Numbered from the stretch's first letter, positions 32,260 through 41,252 are shown. The stretch is DNA of 64,000 nt from Amycolatopsis vancoresmycina (GCF_000716785.1 NZ_JNYY01000008.1:372001-436000), one strand, 5' to 3'. The notes: generated by a model not told the origin, from the sequence alone. Made by a program: numbers and translations.

Positions 32260-33186
32260 ATGACCAGCAGCAGGCGGATGCGCGGACTCGCGGTGGCGGC
32301 CGCCCTCCTGCTGGTGCTCACCGCCTGCACCGACGGCTTCAGCGGCCTGACGCTGCGGATCGCCGCCGGCAACCCCGGCGGCGTCTACGACAGCCTGGCC
32401 CAGACGCTGGCCACCGCGTGGCAGGGCGACCTGGACATCGACCGGCCGCAGGTGCTGCAGACCCAGGGGTCGCCCGACAACGTCGCGAAGGTGCTCGCCG
32501 GCCAGGCCGACGTCGCCTTCGTCGCGGCCGACGTCGCCGCGGACCGGTACCGGGACAACAACGGCCTGGCCGCGCTCGCCCGGATCCACGACGACTACCT
32601 GCACCTCGTGGTCCGCCGCGACTCCGACATCCAGTCGGTGGGCCAGCTGACCGGCCGCCGGATCGCCATCGGCTCGCCGGCCTCCGGCGTCGAGTACATC
32701 GCCGACCGCCTGCTGGACGTGGCCAACCTGACCGGCTCGGTCACCAAGGTCCGCTACGGCCTCGACGAGTCCGTCACCGCGCTGCTGAACGGCACCGTCG
32801 ACGCGTTCCTGTGGTCCGGCGGCCTGCCGACGCCGAAGCTGGCGGGCTACAACAGCCGCAGCGCGCTGCGCCTGCTCGACATCGGCGGCCTGATGCCGAA
32901 GATGCAGGCGATCAGCCCGGTCTACGGCACGGCGACGATCCCGGCGAGCACGTACAACCAGCTCCTGCCGGTGACCACGCTGGTGGTGCCGAACTTCCTG
33001 GTGGTCCGGCCGTCGATGGCCGACGACGTGGCCGAAGCGCTGGTCCGCGGCCTGTTCGACGCCCGCCCCGAGCTGGCGGAGGCCAACCCGGCGGCCCTGT
33101 CGATCGACGTCCACCCGGGCATCGAGACCCAGCCGATCCCCCTGCACCCGGGCGCACTGCGGTACTACCGGGCCCAGAAGACGTAG
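32260..33186 (+). CDS. TAXI-family TRAP-type solute-binding lipoprotein, orphan
   Basis: The 308-residue protein starts at ATG 32260 and has a lipoprotein signal with lipobox LVLTAC (Cys about residue 24). The mature domain has the TAXI features IAAGNPGGVYDSLAQTLA, GSPDNVAKVLAGQADVAFV and IGSPASGVEYIADRLL. TAXI proteins normally deliver glutamate-like or other small acids to a fused DctQM permease. No permease gene is next to it, so it may serve a distant permease or pass a signal to a sensor kinase. Downstream genes on the plus strand stop here; the next genes are convergent. Confidence 0.88.
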   Translation: MTSSRRMRGLAVAAALLLVLTACTDGFSGLTLRIAAGNPGGVYDSLAQTLATAWQGDLDIDRPQVLQTQGSPDNVAKVLAGQADVAFVAADVAADRYRDNNGLAALARIHDDYLHLVVRRDSDIQSVGQLTGRRIAIGSPASGVEYIADRLLDVANLTGSVTKVRYGLDESVTALLNGTVDAFLWSGGLPTPKLAGYNSRSALRLLDIGGLMPKMQAISPVYGTATIPASTYNQLLPVTTLVVPNFLVVRPSMADDVAEALVRGLFDARPELAEANPAALSIDVHPGIETQPIPLHPGALRYYRAQKT

Positions 33187-33201
33187 CGCCCGTTCGGCGG
33201 T

Positions 33202-33423
33202 TCACGCGGGGACGCTCCCGCCCGGGGAACGCAGGTGCGGCAGCGGGATGCCGCGGACCAGAGCCAGCAGCGTGATCACCACACCGGCGGCGACCAGCAG
33301 GTCGCTGCCGAGCCGTTCGAGCACGATCACGCCGATCAGCGCGGCGGTGAAGGTCAACGCCTCCAGCGCGCCGAGCGCACCGCAAGACCGCTTGGGCCGC
33401 CTGGGCGGCACGAGGTAGACCAC
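33202..33423 (-). CDS. Small membrane protein downstream of sigma-like genes
   Basis: I chose GTG 33423 (VVYLVPPRRPKRSCGALGAL), because AAGGAAGG lies seven bases upstream; the frame opens 16 codons earlier. The 73-residue product has two hydrophobic stretches (ALTFTAALIGVIVLERLG and LLVAAGVVITLLALVRGI) preceded by a basic segment. It lies 82 bp downstream of the sigma factor gene on the same strand and could be a small anti-sigma-like or unrelated membrane protein. I do not recognise the family. Confidence 0.6.
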   Translation of the reverse strand: MVYLVPPRRPKRSCGALGALEALTFTAALIGVIVLERLGSDLLVAAGVVITLLALVRGIPLPHLRSPGGSVPA

Positions 33424-33505
33424 GACGGGTCCTTCCTTTTCGTTGCTGTGATCGGGGCGGCAGGACGGCACCGCACCCGCCGTTTTCTGTCCGTGCGAGG
33501 CAGGA

Positions 33506-34306
33506 TCAGAATTCTTCGTCGCGGATCATGCCGCGCAGCCGGGTCAGGGCCCGGTGCTGCGTCACGCGGACGTTGCCCGCCGAGATCCCGAGCGCTTCGG
33601 CGGTTTCGACCGCTGAGAATCCGACAGCGATGCGCAGGGTCAGGATCTCCTGCTGCATCCGCGGCAGCGACGCGAGCAACCGGCCGAGCCGGGCGCCGAG
33701 GTCAAGGTGCAGTGCGTGCGTCTCCGGCTCGTTGCCGACGGCCAGCGGGCGCTCCGGGAGCTCGGGGACGGGCTCGGAGCGGTCGCGGGCGACGGCGCGG
33801 TAGGCATCGGCGACCTTGTTGGCGGCGATCGCGTGGACGAGGTAGAGGAAGGAGCCGCCGCGGTCCTGGTAGTCCGGCAACGCCTTGAGCACAGCGAGGC
33901 AGACCTCCTGGGCGACGTCGTCGGCTGCCAGGTAGGAGAGGTCGCGACCGCCCATGCGCGCGCGGCAGTAGCGGACCACCACCGGCTCGATCATCTGCAG
34001 CAGCGAGTGGATCGCGGCCGGGTTGCCCCCGCCCGCCTCCCGCACGAGGGGGTCGAGGTCCTCCTTGGTGAGCCGCCCGCCGGGCCGCGGCAACGACTCC
34101 GCCGTGATGTACCGCTCGCTGAATTCCGTTGTCCTGGCCAGGCCGGGGGCCGGTTCGGTCCGGTGCGCGCGGTCCAGCACGGCCGCCACGGCATCGGGTG
34201 AGACCGTCGCGGCCAGCCGGCGTGCGCCGCGCGTCCCCACCGAGGACCGGTTCACCAACGCCCGCGCGTGCTCCCGGGACACCACCGCCGCGCTCGATTC
34301 AGGCAT
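33506..34306 (-). CDS. ECF-type RNA polymerase sigma factor, SigD/ShbA-like
   Basis: The 266-residue product starts at ATG 34306 within the end of the upstream gene (8-nt overlap). Residues 1-85 are an unusual polar extension; region 2 follows (LLQMIEPVVVRYCRARMG ... YLAADDVAQEVCLAVLKALP), then region 4 (RMQQEILTLRIAVGFSAVET ... LGISAGNVRVTQHRALTRLR). The sequence VVRYCRARMGGRDLSYLAADDVAQE is close to the ShbA/SigD group, which in streptomycetes transcribes hrdB. An internal start near residue 80 is possible. The gene is coupled to an atypical sigma-like gene and followed by a small membrane protein gene; no obvious anti-sigma partner is seen. Confidence 0.88.
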   Translation of the reverse strand: MPESSAAVVSREHARALVNRSSVGTRGARRLAATVSPDAVAAVLDRAHRTEPAPGLARTTEFSERYITAESLPRPGGRLTKEDLDPLVREAGGGNPAAIHSLLQMIEPVVVRYCRARMGGRDLSYLAADDVAQEVCLAVLKALPDYQDRGGSFLYLVHAIAANKVADAYRAVARDRSEPVPELPERPLAVGNEPETHALHLDLGARLGRLLASLPRMQQEILTLRIAVGFSAVETAEALGISAGNVRVTQHRALTRLRGMIRDEEF

Positions 34307-35189
34307 GCCGGCCTCCTTCGCGCCGCTGTTCCTTGATGTAGGCGCGGTACGCGGTGCGGATGCCGCGCACGGCCTTGAGCGTGTAGGTAGCCGTCTCGCT
34401 GTTGATCAGCTCGACGATGGTGGTGGCGTCGTAGCCCAGCACCAGGTAGTTCAGGACCACCCGGGCCACGTCCGGCGGCACCCCCGGCTTGGCCGCCTTC
34501 CCGAGCTTGCCGGTGAGGGCGGCCTCGACGTCCATCCTGGCCAGCGCAACTCGTTCGGCCGAGGGCACGCTGGCTTCGTGCCAGTCGAACTCGGCGACGA
34601 ACACGTCATGTTCGGCCCGGCGGCGCGCGCTCAACTGCTTGCGGCAGGCGTTGGCGAAACACAGCACGCACGAGCCGAGGAAGTAGGTGGACAGCCGGGC
34701 GCCGCGATCCGGGCGCCAGCCGTCATCCTGCAAACCCTGTTCCTGGAACAGCCTGATTCCCGCGCCGACGGTTTCGTAGGCGAGCTCGATCTGCTCGTCG
34801 CGGCTGAACGGCGGCCGCGGCGGCCGGACGGGCCGGCCCTTCTCGGTGGCCCGGCGGTAGATCTCCCCGGTGCCGACCCAGGCGCCGATGACCCCGACCC
34901 CGTAGCCGGCGAGCCGGTTCTCCAGCTCCGACCACACCAGCCCGTCGAAGCCGTCAGCTTCCAGCGCGCACAGCAGTTCCAGGTCGGGGATCGACATCGG
35001 CCGGGCGGGGCCGTGCCCCATCCACAGTTCGTCTTCCGGTGCGGGCTTGCCCGGCAGCACCAGGTCGAACAGCTCCTGCAGCTCCGAGCGACGACGAGTC
35101 TCCGCAACGGGTGCCACGACCTGCCGCAGCAGGGGCAGGCCTCGCCCCCGGGGCGGCCTGTCGAGCGCGTGGTCCTTCTCGAACGTCAT
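34299..35189 (-). CDS. Divergent sigma-factor-like protein, overlapping the ECF sigma gene
   Basis: The 296-residue protein has no ordinary family signature I can name, but its layout suggests a remote sigma factor. About residues 130-200 resemble region 2 (IELAYETVGAGIRLFQEQGL ... RLSTYFLGSCVLCFANACRK). About 245-290 resemble region 4 (VPPDVARVVLNYLVLGYDAT TIVELINSET). The N-terminal 120 residues (ELFDLVLPGKPAPEDELWMG ...) are unlike known sigma domains. The 3' end overlaps the start of the ECF sigma gene by 8 nt, so translation is coupled. It could act together with, or modulate, the downstream sigma factor. The upstream 250-bp region has AT-rich stretches fitting a promoter. Confidence 0.65.
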   Translation of the reverse strand: MTFEKDHALDRPPRGRGLPLLRQVVAPVAETRRRSELQELFDLVLPGKPAPEDELWMGHGPARPMSIPDLELLCALEADGFDGLVWSELENRLAGYGVGVIGAWVGTGEIYRRATEKGRPVRPPRPPFSRDEQIELAYETVGAGIRLFQEQGLQDDGWRPDRGARLSTYFLGSCVLCFANACRKQLSARRRAEHDVFVAEFDWHEASVPSAERVALARMDVEAALTGKLGKAAKPGVPPDVARVVLNYLVLGYDATTIVELINSETATYTLKAVRGIRTAYRAYIKEQRREGGRHA

Positions 35190-35443
35190 CGAAGTGTTCT
35201 CCGGTGGGTGAGCCGTTGCGCGATGGCTGCGGAAGGCGTGAGGGCCTCGGCAACCCGGACGTCAGCCTTATAGGTGCGCCCTGACGGACCACAATCCCGC
35301 CCGTTATGCTTTCGTTATATTCTACGTTCCGCGACGAATCAGACGATCCGACGTGGAAGTTTTGGCACCGAAAGCAATTACCGCCACCCGCATGATCCAT
35401 TCTTCCGATCACGAGGCCCCCGAGCGCAAGCGCCGAAAAGCCG

Positions 35444-36841
35444 TCAGGCCACCGGGAACACCATCGAGATCCGCAGCCCGCCGCCCTCGGGCAAGTCCAG
35501 CTCCAGCTCCCCGTCCGAATGCGCGACGATCTCGCTCACGATCGCCAGCCCCAGTCCCGAACCCGGCACGTTCTGGTGCGCCGGGCTCCGCCAGAACCGG
35601 TCGCGGGCGCGGTCCAGCTCGTCGGGCCGCAGCCCCGGCCCGTGGTCTCGGACCGACAGCCGGACCCGGTCCGCCTCGCGGGACACCGCGATCCGGATCT
35701 CCGTGCCCGCCGCCGTGAACTTGAGCGCGTTGTCCAGCAGCGCGTCCAAGATCGTCTCGGCGCCGCGCGGGGGCATGCGGACCGTCAGCCCGGCGCCGGA
35801 CGTCTCCACCACCAGGCGTACGTCGCGGGCCTCGCCGACCACCGACCAGTCCGCCACGCGCTCGGCGACGGCTTCGTCCAGCGTCACCGGGTCCAGCCCG
35901 CCGCCGGAAGCCTCCGCGCGGGCCATCGACAGCAGGCCGTCCAGGATCTGGTGCAGCCGGCCCGCGTCGACCCGCGCCGCCTCCAGGTCGGCCGCCGCCG
36001 GTTCGTCGTCGACGTGGCCCTCGAGGTTGCCGAGGCGGATCTTCAGCGCCGTCAGCGGGTTGCGCAGCTGGTGGGACGCGTCGGCGACGAACGCGCGTTG
36101 CGCCGCCAGGGCGCCCGACACGCTCTCGGCCATCCGGTCGAACGAGCGGCCGAGCTGCCGCAGCTCCGGCGGGCCGCCGCTCTCCCCCACCGGCTCGGCC
36201 TCGCGCCCGCTGACCACCGACGCCACCAGCGCCCCGGTCGCGTCGTCGAGCCGGTGCACCGGCCGCAGGATCCACCGGACCACCGGGATCGCCACGGCCA
36301 GCGCCAGCGTGAACGCGAGGATCCCGCCCGCGGCCAGCAGCAGCCACCACCACAGGACGTCGGCGCGCTCGGCGCCGGTGCCGGACACGGTGAGCACCGC
36401 GCCGTGCACCTCGCCGTCGGCGAGCACCGGCTCGGCGAGCACCAGCGGCGTCGAATCCCACGGCATCAGCACGCCCGCCGGCTGGGACCGGCGGCCGGCG
36501 AGCGCTTCGTGCATCGGCCCGCTCATCCGGTCGGCCTTCAGGTCGATCCGGGCGGCCGACGGCCCGAGCGAGCTGGCGAACAGCTTGCCGTCCTGGTCGA
36601 CGACCAGCACCTGGACGCCGTACACCTCGTTGTAGCGGGTCAGGTCGGGGTCGATCAGCGACGGCTTGTTGTCCAGCAGCGGGCGTTGCGCCAGCGACGC
36701 GAACCGGGCGGTGTCGGTCAGCCGGTCGAGGAACAGGTCCTGCTGCGCGCCCGCGGCGATGCTGCGGGCCAGCGGGATGCCGAGGCCGAACACCAGCAAC
36801 GCGACCAGCGTCAGCACGATGCCCTGCAGCCGGACGCGCAC
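35444..36841 (-). CDS. gluK: Sensor histidine kinase, GluK-like
   Basis: The start is GTG 36841 (VRVRLQGIVLTLVALLVFGL), two bases beyond the end of the response regulator gene; the upstream open frame lies inside that gene. The 465-residue kinase has a first membrane helix, an extracytoplasmic sensor (about 40-170), a second helix (LWWWLLLAAGGILAFTLALA), HAMP, the phospho-accepting His in VADASHQLRNPLTALK, and the ATPase motifs NALKF, DHGPGLR and GSGLGLAI. Its location next to gluABCD matches GluR-GluK of Streptomyces coelicolor, reported as a glutamate-sensing system controlling glutamate uptake. Gene name rests on that synteny. Confidence 0.88.
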   Translation of the reverse strand: MRVRLQGIVLTLVALLVFGLGIPLARSIAAGAQQDLFLDRLTDTARFASLAQRPLLDNKPSLIDPDLTRYNEVYGVQVLVVDQDGKLFASSLGPSAARIDLKADRMSGPMHEALAGRRSQPAGVLMPWDSTPLVLAEPVLADGEVHGAVLTVSGTGAERADVLWWWLLLAAGGILAFTLALAVAIPVVRWILRPVHRLDDATGALVASVVSGREAEPVGESGGPPELRQLGRSFDRMAESVSGALAAQRAFVADASHQLRNPLTALKIRLGNLEGHVDDEPAAADLEAARVDAGRLHQILDGLLSMARAEASGGGLDPVTLDEAVAERVADWSVVGEARDVRLVVETSGAGLTVRMPPRGAETILDALLDNALKFTAAGTEIRIAVSREADRVRLSVRDHGPGLRPDELDRARDRFWRSPAHQNVPGSGLGLAIVSEIVAHSDGELELDLPEGGGLRISMVFPVA

Positions 36842-36843
36842 GC

Positions 36844-37515
36844 TCAGCTCCGGGCGACCTGGCCGCCGAGCCGGTACCCGACCCCGCGGACGGTTTCGAT
36901 CAGCGCCGGCCGGCCCAGCTTGGTCCGCAGCGTCGCGACGTGGACGTCCAGCGAACGGCTCTCCGCCGGACCGCGGTGCCCCCACACCTCGGTGAGCACC
37001 TGCTCGCGCGAGCACACCGCGCCGCGGGCGTTCGCGACCAGCGCCAGCACCTGGAACTCCTTGCGGGACAACGCGACGGCCTTCCCGCCGACCAGCACCT
37101 CGTGCCGGGACAGGTCGACGCTGACGTCACCCACGCGGATGACCACCGGTTCAGCGACATGTTCTCCCCGGCGGCGGCGCACGGCCTCCACCCGGGCGAG
37201 CAGCTCCTCGACGTCGTAGGGCTTGACGAGGTAGTCGTCGGCGCCCGCGCGCAGGCCCTGGATCCGGTCGTCGACCTCGCCGCGCGCCGACACGACGATG
37301 ATCGCGACGTCGCTGACCGCGCGGATCTGGCGGCACAGCGTCACGCCGTCGATGTCGGGCAGGCCCAGGTCCAGCAGGATGACGTCGACCTCGTGCACCC
37401 GGTCGAGCACGCCGGCGCCGGTGGCGAGCCGGGCGATCGCCAGGCCGCGGCGGGTCAGCGCCGGGATGAGCGCACCCGCGACCCGGTCGTCGTCCTCCAC
37501 CAGCAGCACCCGCAC
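36844..37515 (-). CDS. gluR: OmpR-family response regulator, GluR-like
   Basis: I chose GTG 37515 (VRVLLVEDDDRVAGALIPAL), because GGAGG lies seven bases before it; an ATG at 37530 and the frame start at 37545 are alternatives. The 223-residue protein has a receiver domain with the acidic pair in VEDDDRV, the phospho-Asp in VILLDLGLPD (about residue 46) and Lys in DYLVKPYD, and a winged-helix effector (SRKEFQVLALVANARGAVCS ... VHVATLRTKLG). It is co-transcribed with gluK and divergent from gluABCD, whose promoter it probably regulates through the 254-bp shared region. Confidence 0.9.
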   Translation of the reverse strand: MRVLLVEDDDRVAGALIPALTRRGLAIARLATGAGVLDRVHEVDVILLDLGLPDIDGVTLCRQIRAVSDVAIIVVSARGEVDDRIQGLRAGADDYLVKPYDVEELLARVEAVRRRRGEHVAEPVVIRVGDVSVDLSRHEVLVGGKAVALSRKEFQVLALVANARGAVCSREQVLTEVWGHRGPAESRSLDVHVATLRTKLGRPALIETVRGVGYRLGGQVARS

Positions 37516-37769
37516 CCGTCCGCCTCCCATGGTGACCTGCTTCACCGGCCGGTAGGGCGAACTCTAGGACGTCCGGGCGGCACCCGCACCGGCCACCCGG
37601 ACGGTCACCGCGCGTGACCCCGGGTGGACACCTCCCAAAATGGACATCGATACTCAGTTGAAACCCTAAGTATTGCTCAAGCGGCCTTGCCAGCCGGTAA
37701 AGCAACGGTAGGTTCTCGCCATCGCGTGGTGACCCATGCCCGATTTGCACGAACGACCCGGGAGGCCAG

Positions 37770-38522
37770 ATGACCGCGGAGGTGGCGGCGCCGATGATCA
37801 AGGCGTCCGCCGTGAACAAGTACTTCGGCGACCTGCACGTGCTCAGGGAGATCACGCTGGAGGTGCCTCGCGGCCAGGTCGTCGTGGTGCTCGGGCCGTC
37901 GGGCTCCGGCAAGTCGACCCTGTGCCGGGCGATCAACCGGCTGGAGCCGATCAACTCGGGCGAGATCGCCGTCGACGGCGTCCCGCTGCCCGCCGAGGGC
38001 AAGGCACTGGCCGCGCTGCGGGCCGACGTCGGCATGGTGTTCCAGTCGTTCAACCTGTTCGCGCACAAGACCATCGTCGAGAACGTCATGCTCGCGCCGG
38101 TGAAGGTCCGCAAGACCTCGCAGGCCGAAGCGCGCAAGACGGCGATGGAGCTGCTGGAGCGCGTCGGCATCGCCAACCAGGCCGACAAGTACCCGGCGCA
38201 GCTTTCGGGTGGCCAGCAGCAGCGCGTCGCCATCGCGCGGGCGCTGGCGATGCGGCCCAAGGTCATGCTGTTCGACGAGCCGACCTCGGCGCTGGACCCG
38301 GAGATGGTCCAGGAGGTCCTCGACGTGATGACGGGCCTCGCCAAGGACGGCATGACGATGCTCGTCGTCACCCACGAGATGGGGTTCGCCCGGCGGGCAG
38401 CCGATCGGGTGATCTTCATGGCCGACGGCGAGATCGTCGAGGACACGACGCCGGAAGAGTTCTTCACCGCGCCGAAGAGCGAGCGCGCGAAGGACTTCCT
38501 CGGCAAGATCCTGACCCACTGA
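37770..38522 (+). CDS. gluA: Glutamate ABC transporter, ATP-binding protein
   Basis: The 250-residue protein starts at ATG 37770 with GGGAGG upstream. It has Walker A GPSGSGKST, Q-loop FQSFNLF, signature LSGGQQQR, Walker B VMLFDEPTSALD and the switch His in VVTHEMGF. It belongs to the polar amino acid uptake group (GlnQ/GluA). It is the first gene of a four-gene operon with gluB, gluC and gluD and energises import of glutamate. Confidence 0.95.
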   Translation: MTAEVAAPMIKASAVNKYFGDLHVLREITLEVPRGQVVVVLGPSGSGKSTLCRAINRLEPINSGEIAVDGVPLPAEGKALAALRADVGMVFQSFNLFAHKTIVENVMLAPVKVRKTSQAEARKTAMELLERVGIANQADKYPAQLSGGQQQRVAIARALAMRPKVMLFDEPTSALDPEMVQEVLDVMTGLAKDGMTMLVVTHEMGFARRAADRVIFMADGEIVEDTTPEEFFTAPKSERAKDFLGKILTH

Positions 38523-38579
38523 GAACAAACGTTCCGCGGCGCGTCGGCGTCCGGGTGACGACACACAGGAGAGATTCAC

Positions 38580-39506
38580 ATGAGGATCCGCACCCTCGCG
38601 GTGGGACTGCTCGCCGGCGGGCTGGCGCTGACCACGCTGACCGCCTGTGGCAAGGAAGGCACGCCGTCCTCGCCGGGCTCCGGCGACCAGAGCGGCACGA
38701 ACGCCCCGGCGGCGCTGAGCTACCCGGTCGCGCAGGGCGTCGACCTGGCCGGCTCCCCGGTGTTCGCCAAGATGAAGGCCGCGGGCGCGCTGACCGTCGG
38801 CGCCAAGGACGACCAGCCGAACCTCGGCCTGAAGGACCCGACGACCGGCAAGTTCGGCGGCTTCGACATCGAGATCGCCAAGCTCGTCTCGGCCGGCCTG
38901 GGCTTCGACCCGGAGAAGATCACCTTCCGCACGGTCGACTCCGGTGCCCGTGAGCAGACGATCGCGAACGGCGACGTGAACTACTACGTCGGCACCTACT
39001 CGATCACCGACAAGCGCAAGGCGCTGGTCTCCTTCGCCGGCCCGTACTTCGTCGCCGGCCAGGACCTGCTCGTCCGCAAGGACGACAACTCGATCACCGG
39101 CCCGGAGACCCTCAAGGGCAAGAAGGTCTGCTCGGTCACCGGCTCGACCCCGATCCAGAAGGTCCGGCAGCAGAACCTGACCGAGCCGAACAACATCGTC
39201 GAGTTCCAGAAGTACTCGCAGTGCGTCGAGAAGCTGCAGTCGAAGGACGTCGACGCGGTCACCACCGACGACGCGATCCTGAAGGGCTACGCCGCCCAGG
39301 AGCCGGACACCCTGAAGGTCGTCGGCAAGACGTTCTCGACCGAGAAGTACGGCATCGGCCTGAACAAGGACGACAAGGTGCTGCGCGACAAGGTCAACGA
39401 GATCCTGCAGAAGGCGCTGGACGACGGCACCTGGCAGAAGATCTACGACGCCACCCTCGGCAAGTCCGGCTCGACCGCGACCAAGCCGACCCTCGAGAAG
39501 TACTGA
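38580..39506 (+). CDS. gluB: Glutamate-binding lipoprotein
   Basis: The 308-residue protein has a lipoprotein signal with lipobox LTTLTACGKEG and a 40-residue flexible linker (PSSPGSGDQSGTNAPAALS), then an SBP_bac_3 domain (LTVGAKDDQPNLGLKDPTTG, FGGFDIEIAKLVSAGLG, VDSGAREQTIANGDVNYYVG). It delivers glutamate to GluC-GluD outside the membrane. An AGGAGAG site precedes the ATG. A long hairpin immediately after the gene (39516-39553) fits the higher protein amount needed for binding proteins. Confidence 0.95.
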   Translation: MRIRTLAVGLLAGGLALTTLTACGKEGTPSSPGSGDQSGTNAPAALSYPVAQGVDLAGSPVFAKMKAAGALTVGAKDDQPNLGLKDPTTGKFGGFDIEIAKLVSAGLGFDPEKITFRTVDSGAREQTIANGDVNYYVGTYSITDKRKALVSFAGPYFVAGQDLLVRKDDNSITGPETLKGKKVCSVTGSTPIQKVRQQNLTEPNNIVEFQKYSQCVEKLQSKDVDAVTTDDAILKGYAAQEPDTLKVVGKTFSTEKYGIGLNKDDKVLRDKVNEILQKALDDGTWQKIYDATLGKSGSTATKPTLEKY

Positions 39507-39515
39507 TCTGACACC

Positions 39516-39553
39516 GGGGCCGGTGGATCGGGAGTTCCCGGTCCACCGGCCCC
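39516..39553 (+). terminator. Intercistronic hairpin after gluB
   Basis: GGGGCCGGTGGA (39516-39527) pairs perfectly with TCCACCGGCCCC (39542-39553); further inner pairing extends the stem, and TTT follows. It lies between gluB and gluC, so it probably reduces transcription of the permease genes or stabilises the gluAB message. Confidence 0.75.
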
Positions 39554-39589
39554 TTTCATCCACCTGACCACGGACGCGGGGAAGGCTCC

Positions 39590-40237
39590 ATGGACGTCCT
39601 GTTCAACAACCTGGACCTGTTCGGTCCGTTCTTCCTCACCACGATCGAGCTGTTCCTGCTCTCGGCCGTCGGCAGCCTGATCTGGGGCACGATCCTGGCG
39701 ATGCTGCGGGTGAGCCCGGTCCCCGTCTTCCGCGCCGTCGGCACGGCGTACGTGACGATCGCCCGGAACACGCCGCTCACGCTGGTGTTCGCGTTCTTCG
39801 TGTTCGCGTACCCGCTGCTGGACATCGTCAAGCTCGACTACTTCCCGGCCGCCGTGACCGCCCTGACCGTGTACACCTCGGCGTTCATCTGCGAGGTCGT
39901 GCGCTCGGGCATCAACACGGTGCCGGTCGGGCAGGCCGAGGCGGGCCGGGCGCTGGGGCTGACCTTCGGCCAGATCCTCGGCCAGGTCGTGCTGCCGCAG
40001 GCGCTGCGCTCGGTCGTCCCGCCGCTGATCAGCACCCTGATCGCGCTGCTGAAGAACACCACCATCGCCGCCGGTTTCTCCGTCGCGGAGGCCGGCGCGA
40101 TCCGCTCGTACCTGTCCGAACGCGGCGAGAACCAGCTGATCGGCCTGCTGTGGGTCGCGCTCGGGTTCATCATCCTGGTCACCGTGCTGTCGTTCGTCCA
40201 ACGCAGCCTGGAGAAGCGCTGGAGCGTGGCCCGATGA
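39590..40237 (+). CDS. gluC: Glutamate ABC transporter permease
   Basis: The 215-residue membrane protein has the polar amino acid permease pattern: an N-terminal helix after DLFGPFFLTTIELFLLSAVG, several more helices, and the EAA loop that contacts the ATPase (GQAEAGRALGLTFGQILGQV). It starts at ATG 39590. It forms the channel together with GluD. Confidence 0.93.
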   Translation: MDVLFNNLDLFGPFFLTTIELFLLSAVGSLIWGTILAMLRVSPVPVFRAVGTAYVTIARNTPLTLVFAFFVFAYPLLDIVKLDYFPAAVTALTVYTSAFICEVVRSGINTVPVGQAEAGRALGLTFGQILGQVVLPQALRSVVPPLISTLIALLKNTTIAAGFSVAEAGAIRSYLSERGENQLIGLLWVALGFIILVTVLSFVQRSLEKRWSVAR

Positions 40238-40310
40238 GGGAGCTTGCGACCGAATCATTCAACACTGCGCCTTCGGCTCAGGCCGCACCGAGCGTCAGCG
40301 AGGTGGGCGC

Positions 40311-41177
40311 ATGAGCAACGTACTGTTCGACGTCCCGGGGCCGAAGGCGCGGCTGCGGTACCGCACGTACGCGGTGGTCGGCACCCTCGTCGTCCTCGCC
40401 TTCGTCGGCTACGTCGGGTGGCGCTTCTACGACAGCGGCCAGTTCACCGCCCGCAAGTGGGAGTGGCTGCAGTACGCGCAGGTGCAGCGCGACCTGGGCA
40501 ACGCGGTGCTGTCGACGGTCGAGGCGTTCGCCGCCGCGGCGGTGCTCGCGCTGGTCTTCGGCGCGATCTTCGCGGCGGGCCGGCTGTCCGACCACGTGTG
40601 GATCCGCCGGATCGCCGGGTTCGTCGTCGAGTTCTTCCGCGCCATCCCCGCGCTGATCCTGATGTTCCTGTTCTACTTCGGCCTGCCGACCGTGGGCGTG
40701 CCGACGACGCCGTTCCTCGGTGTGGTCCTCGGCCTGACGCTCTACAACGGCTCGGTGCTCGCGGAGGTGTTCCGGGCGGGCATCCAGTCGCTGCCGAAGG
40801 GACAGAGCGAAGCCGCGTACGCGCTGGGCATGCGCAAGACGCAGGTGATGTTCCTGGTCCTGCTGCCGCAGGCGATCCGGGCGATGCTGCCGACGATCAT
40901 CAGCCAGCTCGTCGTGCTGCTGAAGGACACCGCGCTCGGGTTCATCATCACCTACCAGGAGCTGCTGTACTACGCGCGCTACATCGGGTCGCAGGGCACG
41001 TTCGGGCGGCCGATCGTGCCGTCGACGATCGTGGCCACCGCGATCTACGTCGTGATGTGCCTGCTGCTCACGGCGCTGGCGACGTACCTGGAGCGGCGCA
41101 ACCGCCGCAACAAGAAGGTCGTCGGCACGCCCGCACCCCCCGCCACGGGCGAGGCAGCCCTCGTCTCCGCCGCCTGA
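40311..41177 (+). CDS. gluD: Glutamate ABC transporter permease
   Basis: The 288-residue membrane protein is the second permease subunit. The EAA loop reads KGQSEAAYALGMRKTQVMFL; helices flank it, and a charged C-terminal tail (ERRNRRNKKVVG) lies in the cytoplasm. It is the last gene of gluABCD and is followed by a strong terminator. The 73-bp space to gluC holds no separate gene. Confidence 0.93.
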   Translation: MSNVLFDVPGPKARLRYRTYAVVGTLVVLAFVGYVGWRFYDSGQFTARKWEWLQYAQVQRDLGNAVLSTVEAFAAAAVLALVFGAIFAAGRLSDHVWIRRIAGFVVEFFRAIPALILMFLFYFGLPTVGVPTTPFLGVVLGLTLYNGSVLAEVFRAGIQSLPKGQSEAAYALGMRKTQVMFLVLLPQAIRAMLPTIISQLVVLLKDTALGFIITYQELLYYARYIGSQGTFGRPIVPSTIVATAIYVVMCLLLTALATYLERRNRRNKKVVGTPAPPATGEAALVSAA

Positions 41178-41190
41178 GTCACCCGTTCGA

Positions 41191-41216
41191 GGCCCCCGGG
41201 ACATGTCCCGGGGGCC
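41191..41216. terminator. Strong terminator after gluABCD
   Basis: A perfect 26-bp palindrome with arms GGCCCCCGGGACA and its complement, 13 nt after the gluD stop, followed by TTGT. It closes the glu operon and lies just upstream of the SDR gene. Confidence 0.85.
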
Positions 41217-41252
41217 TTGTCGTGTCCCGGGGTCTCCCCTAGCGTCGGGCGC

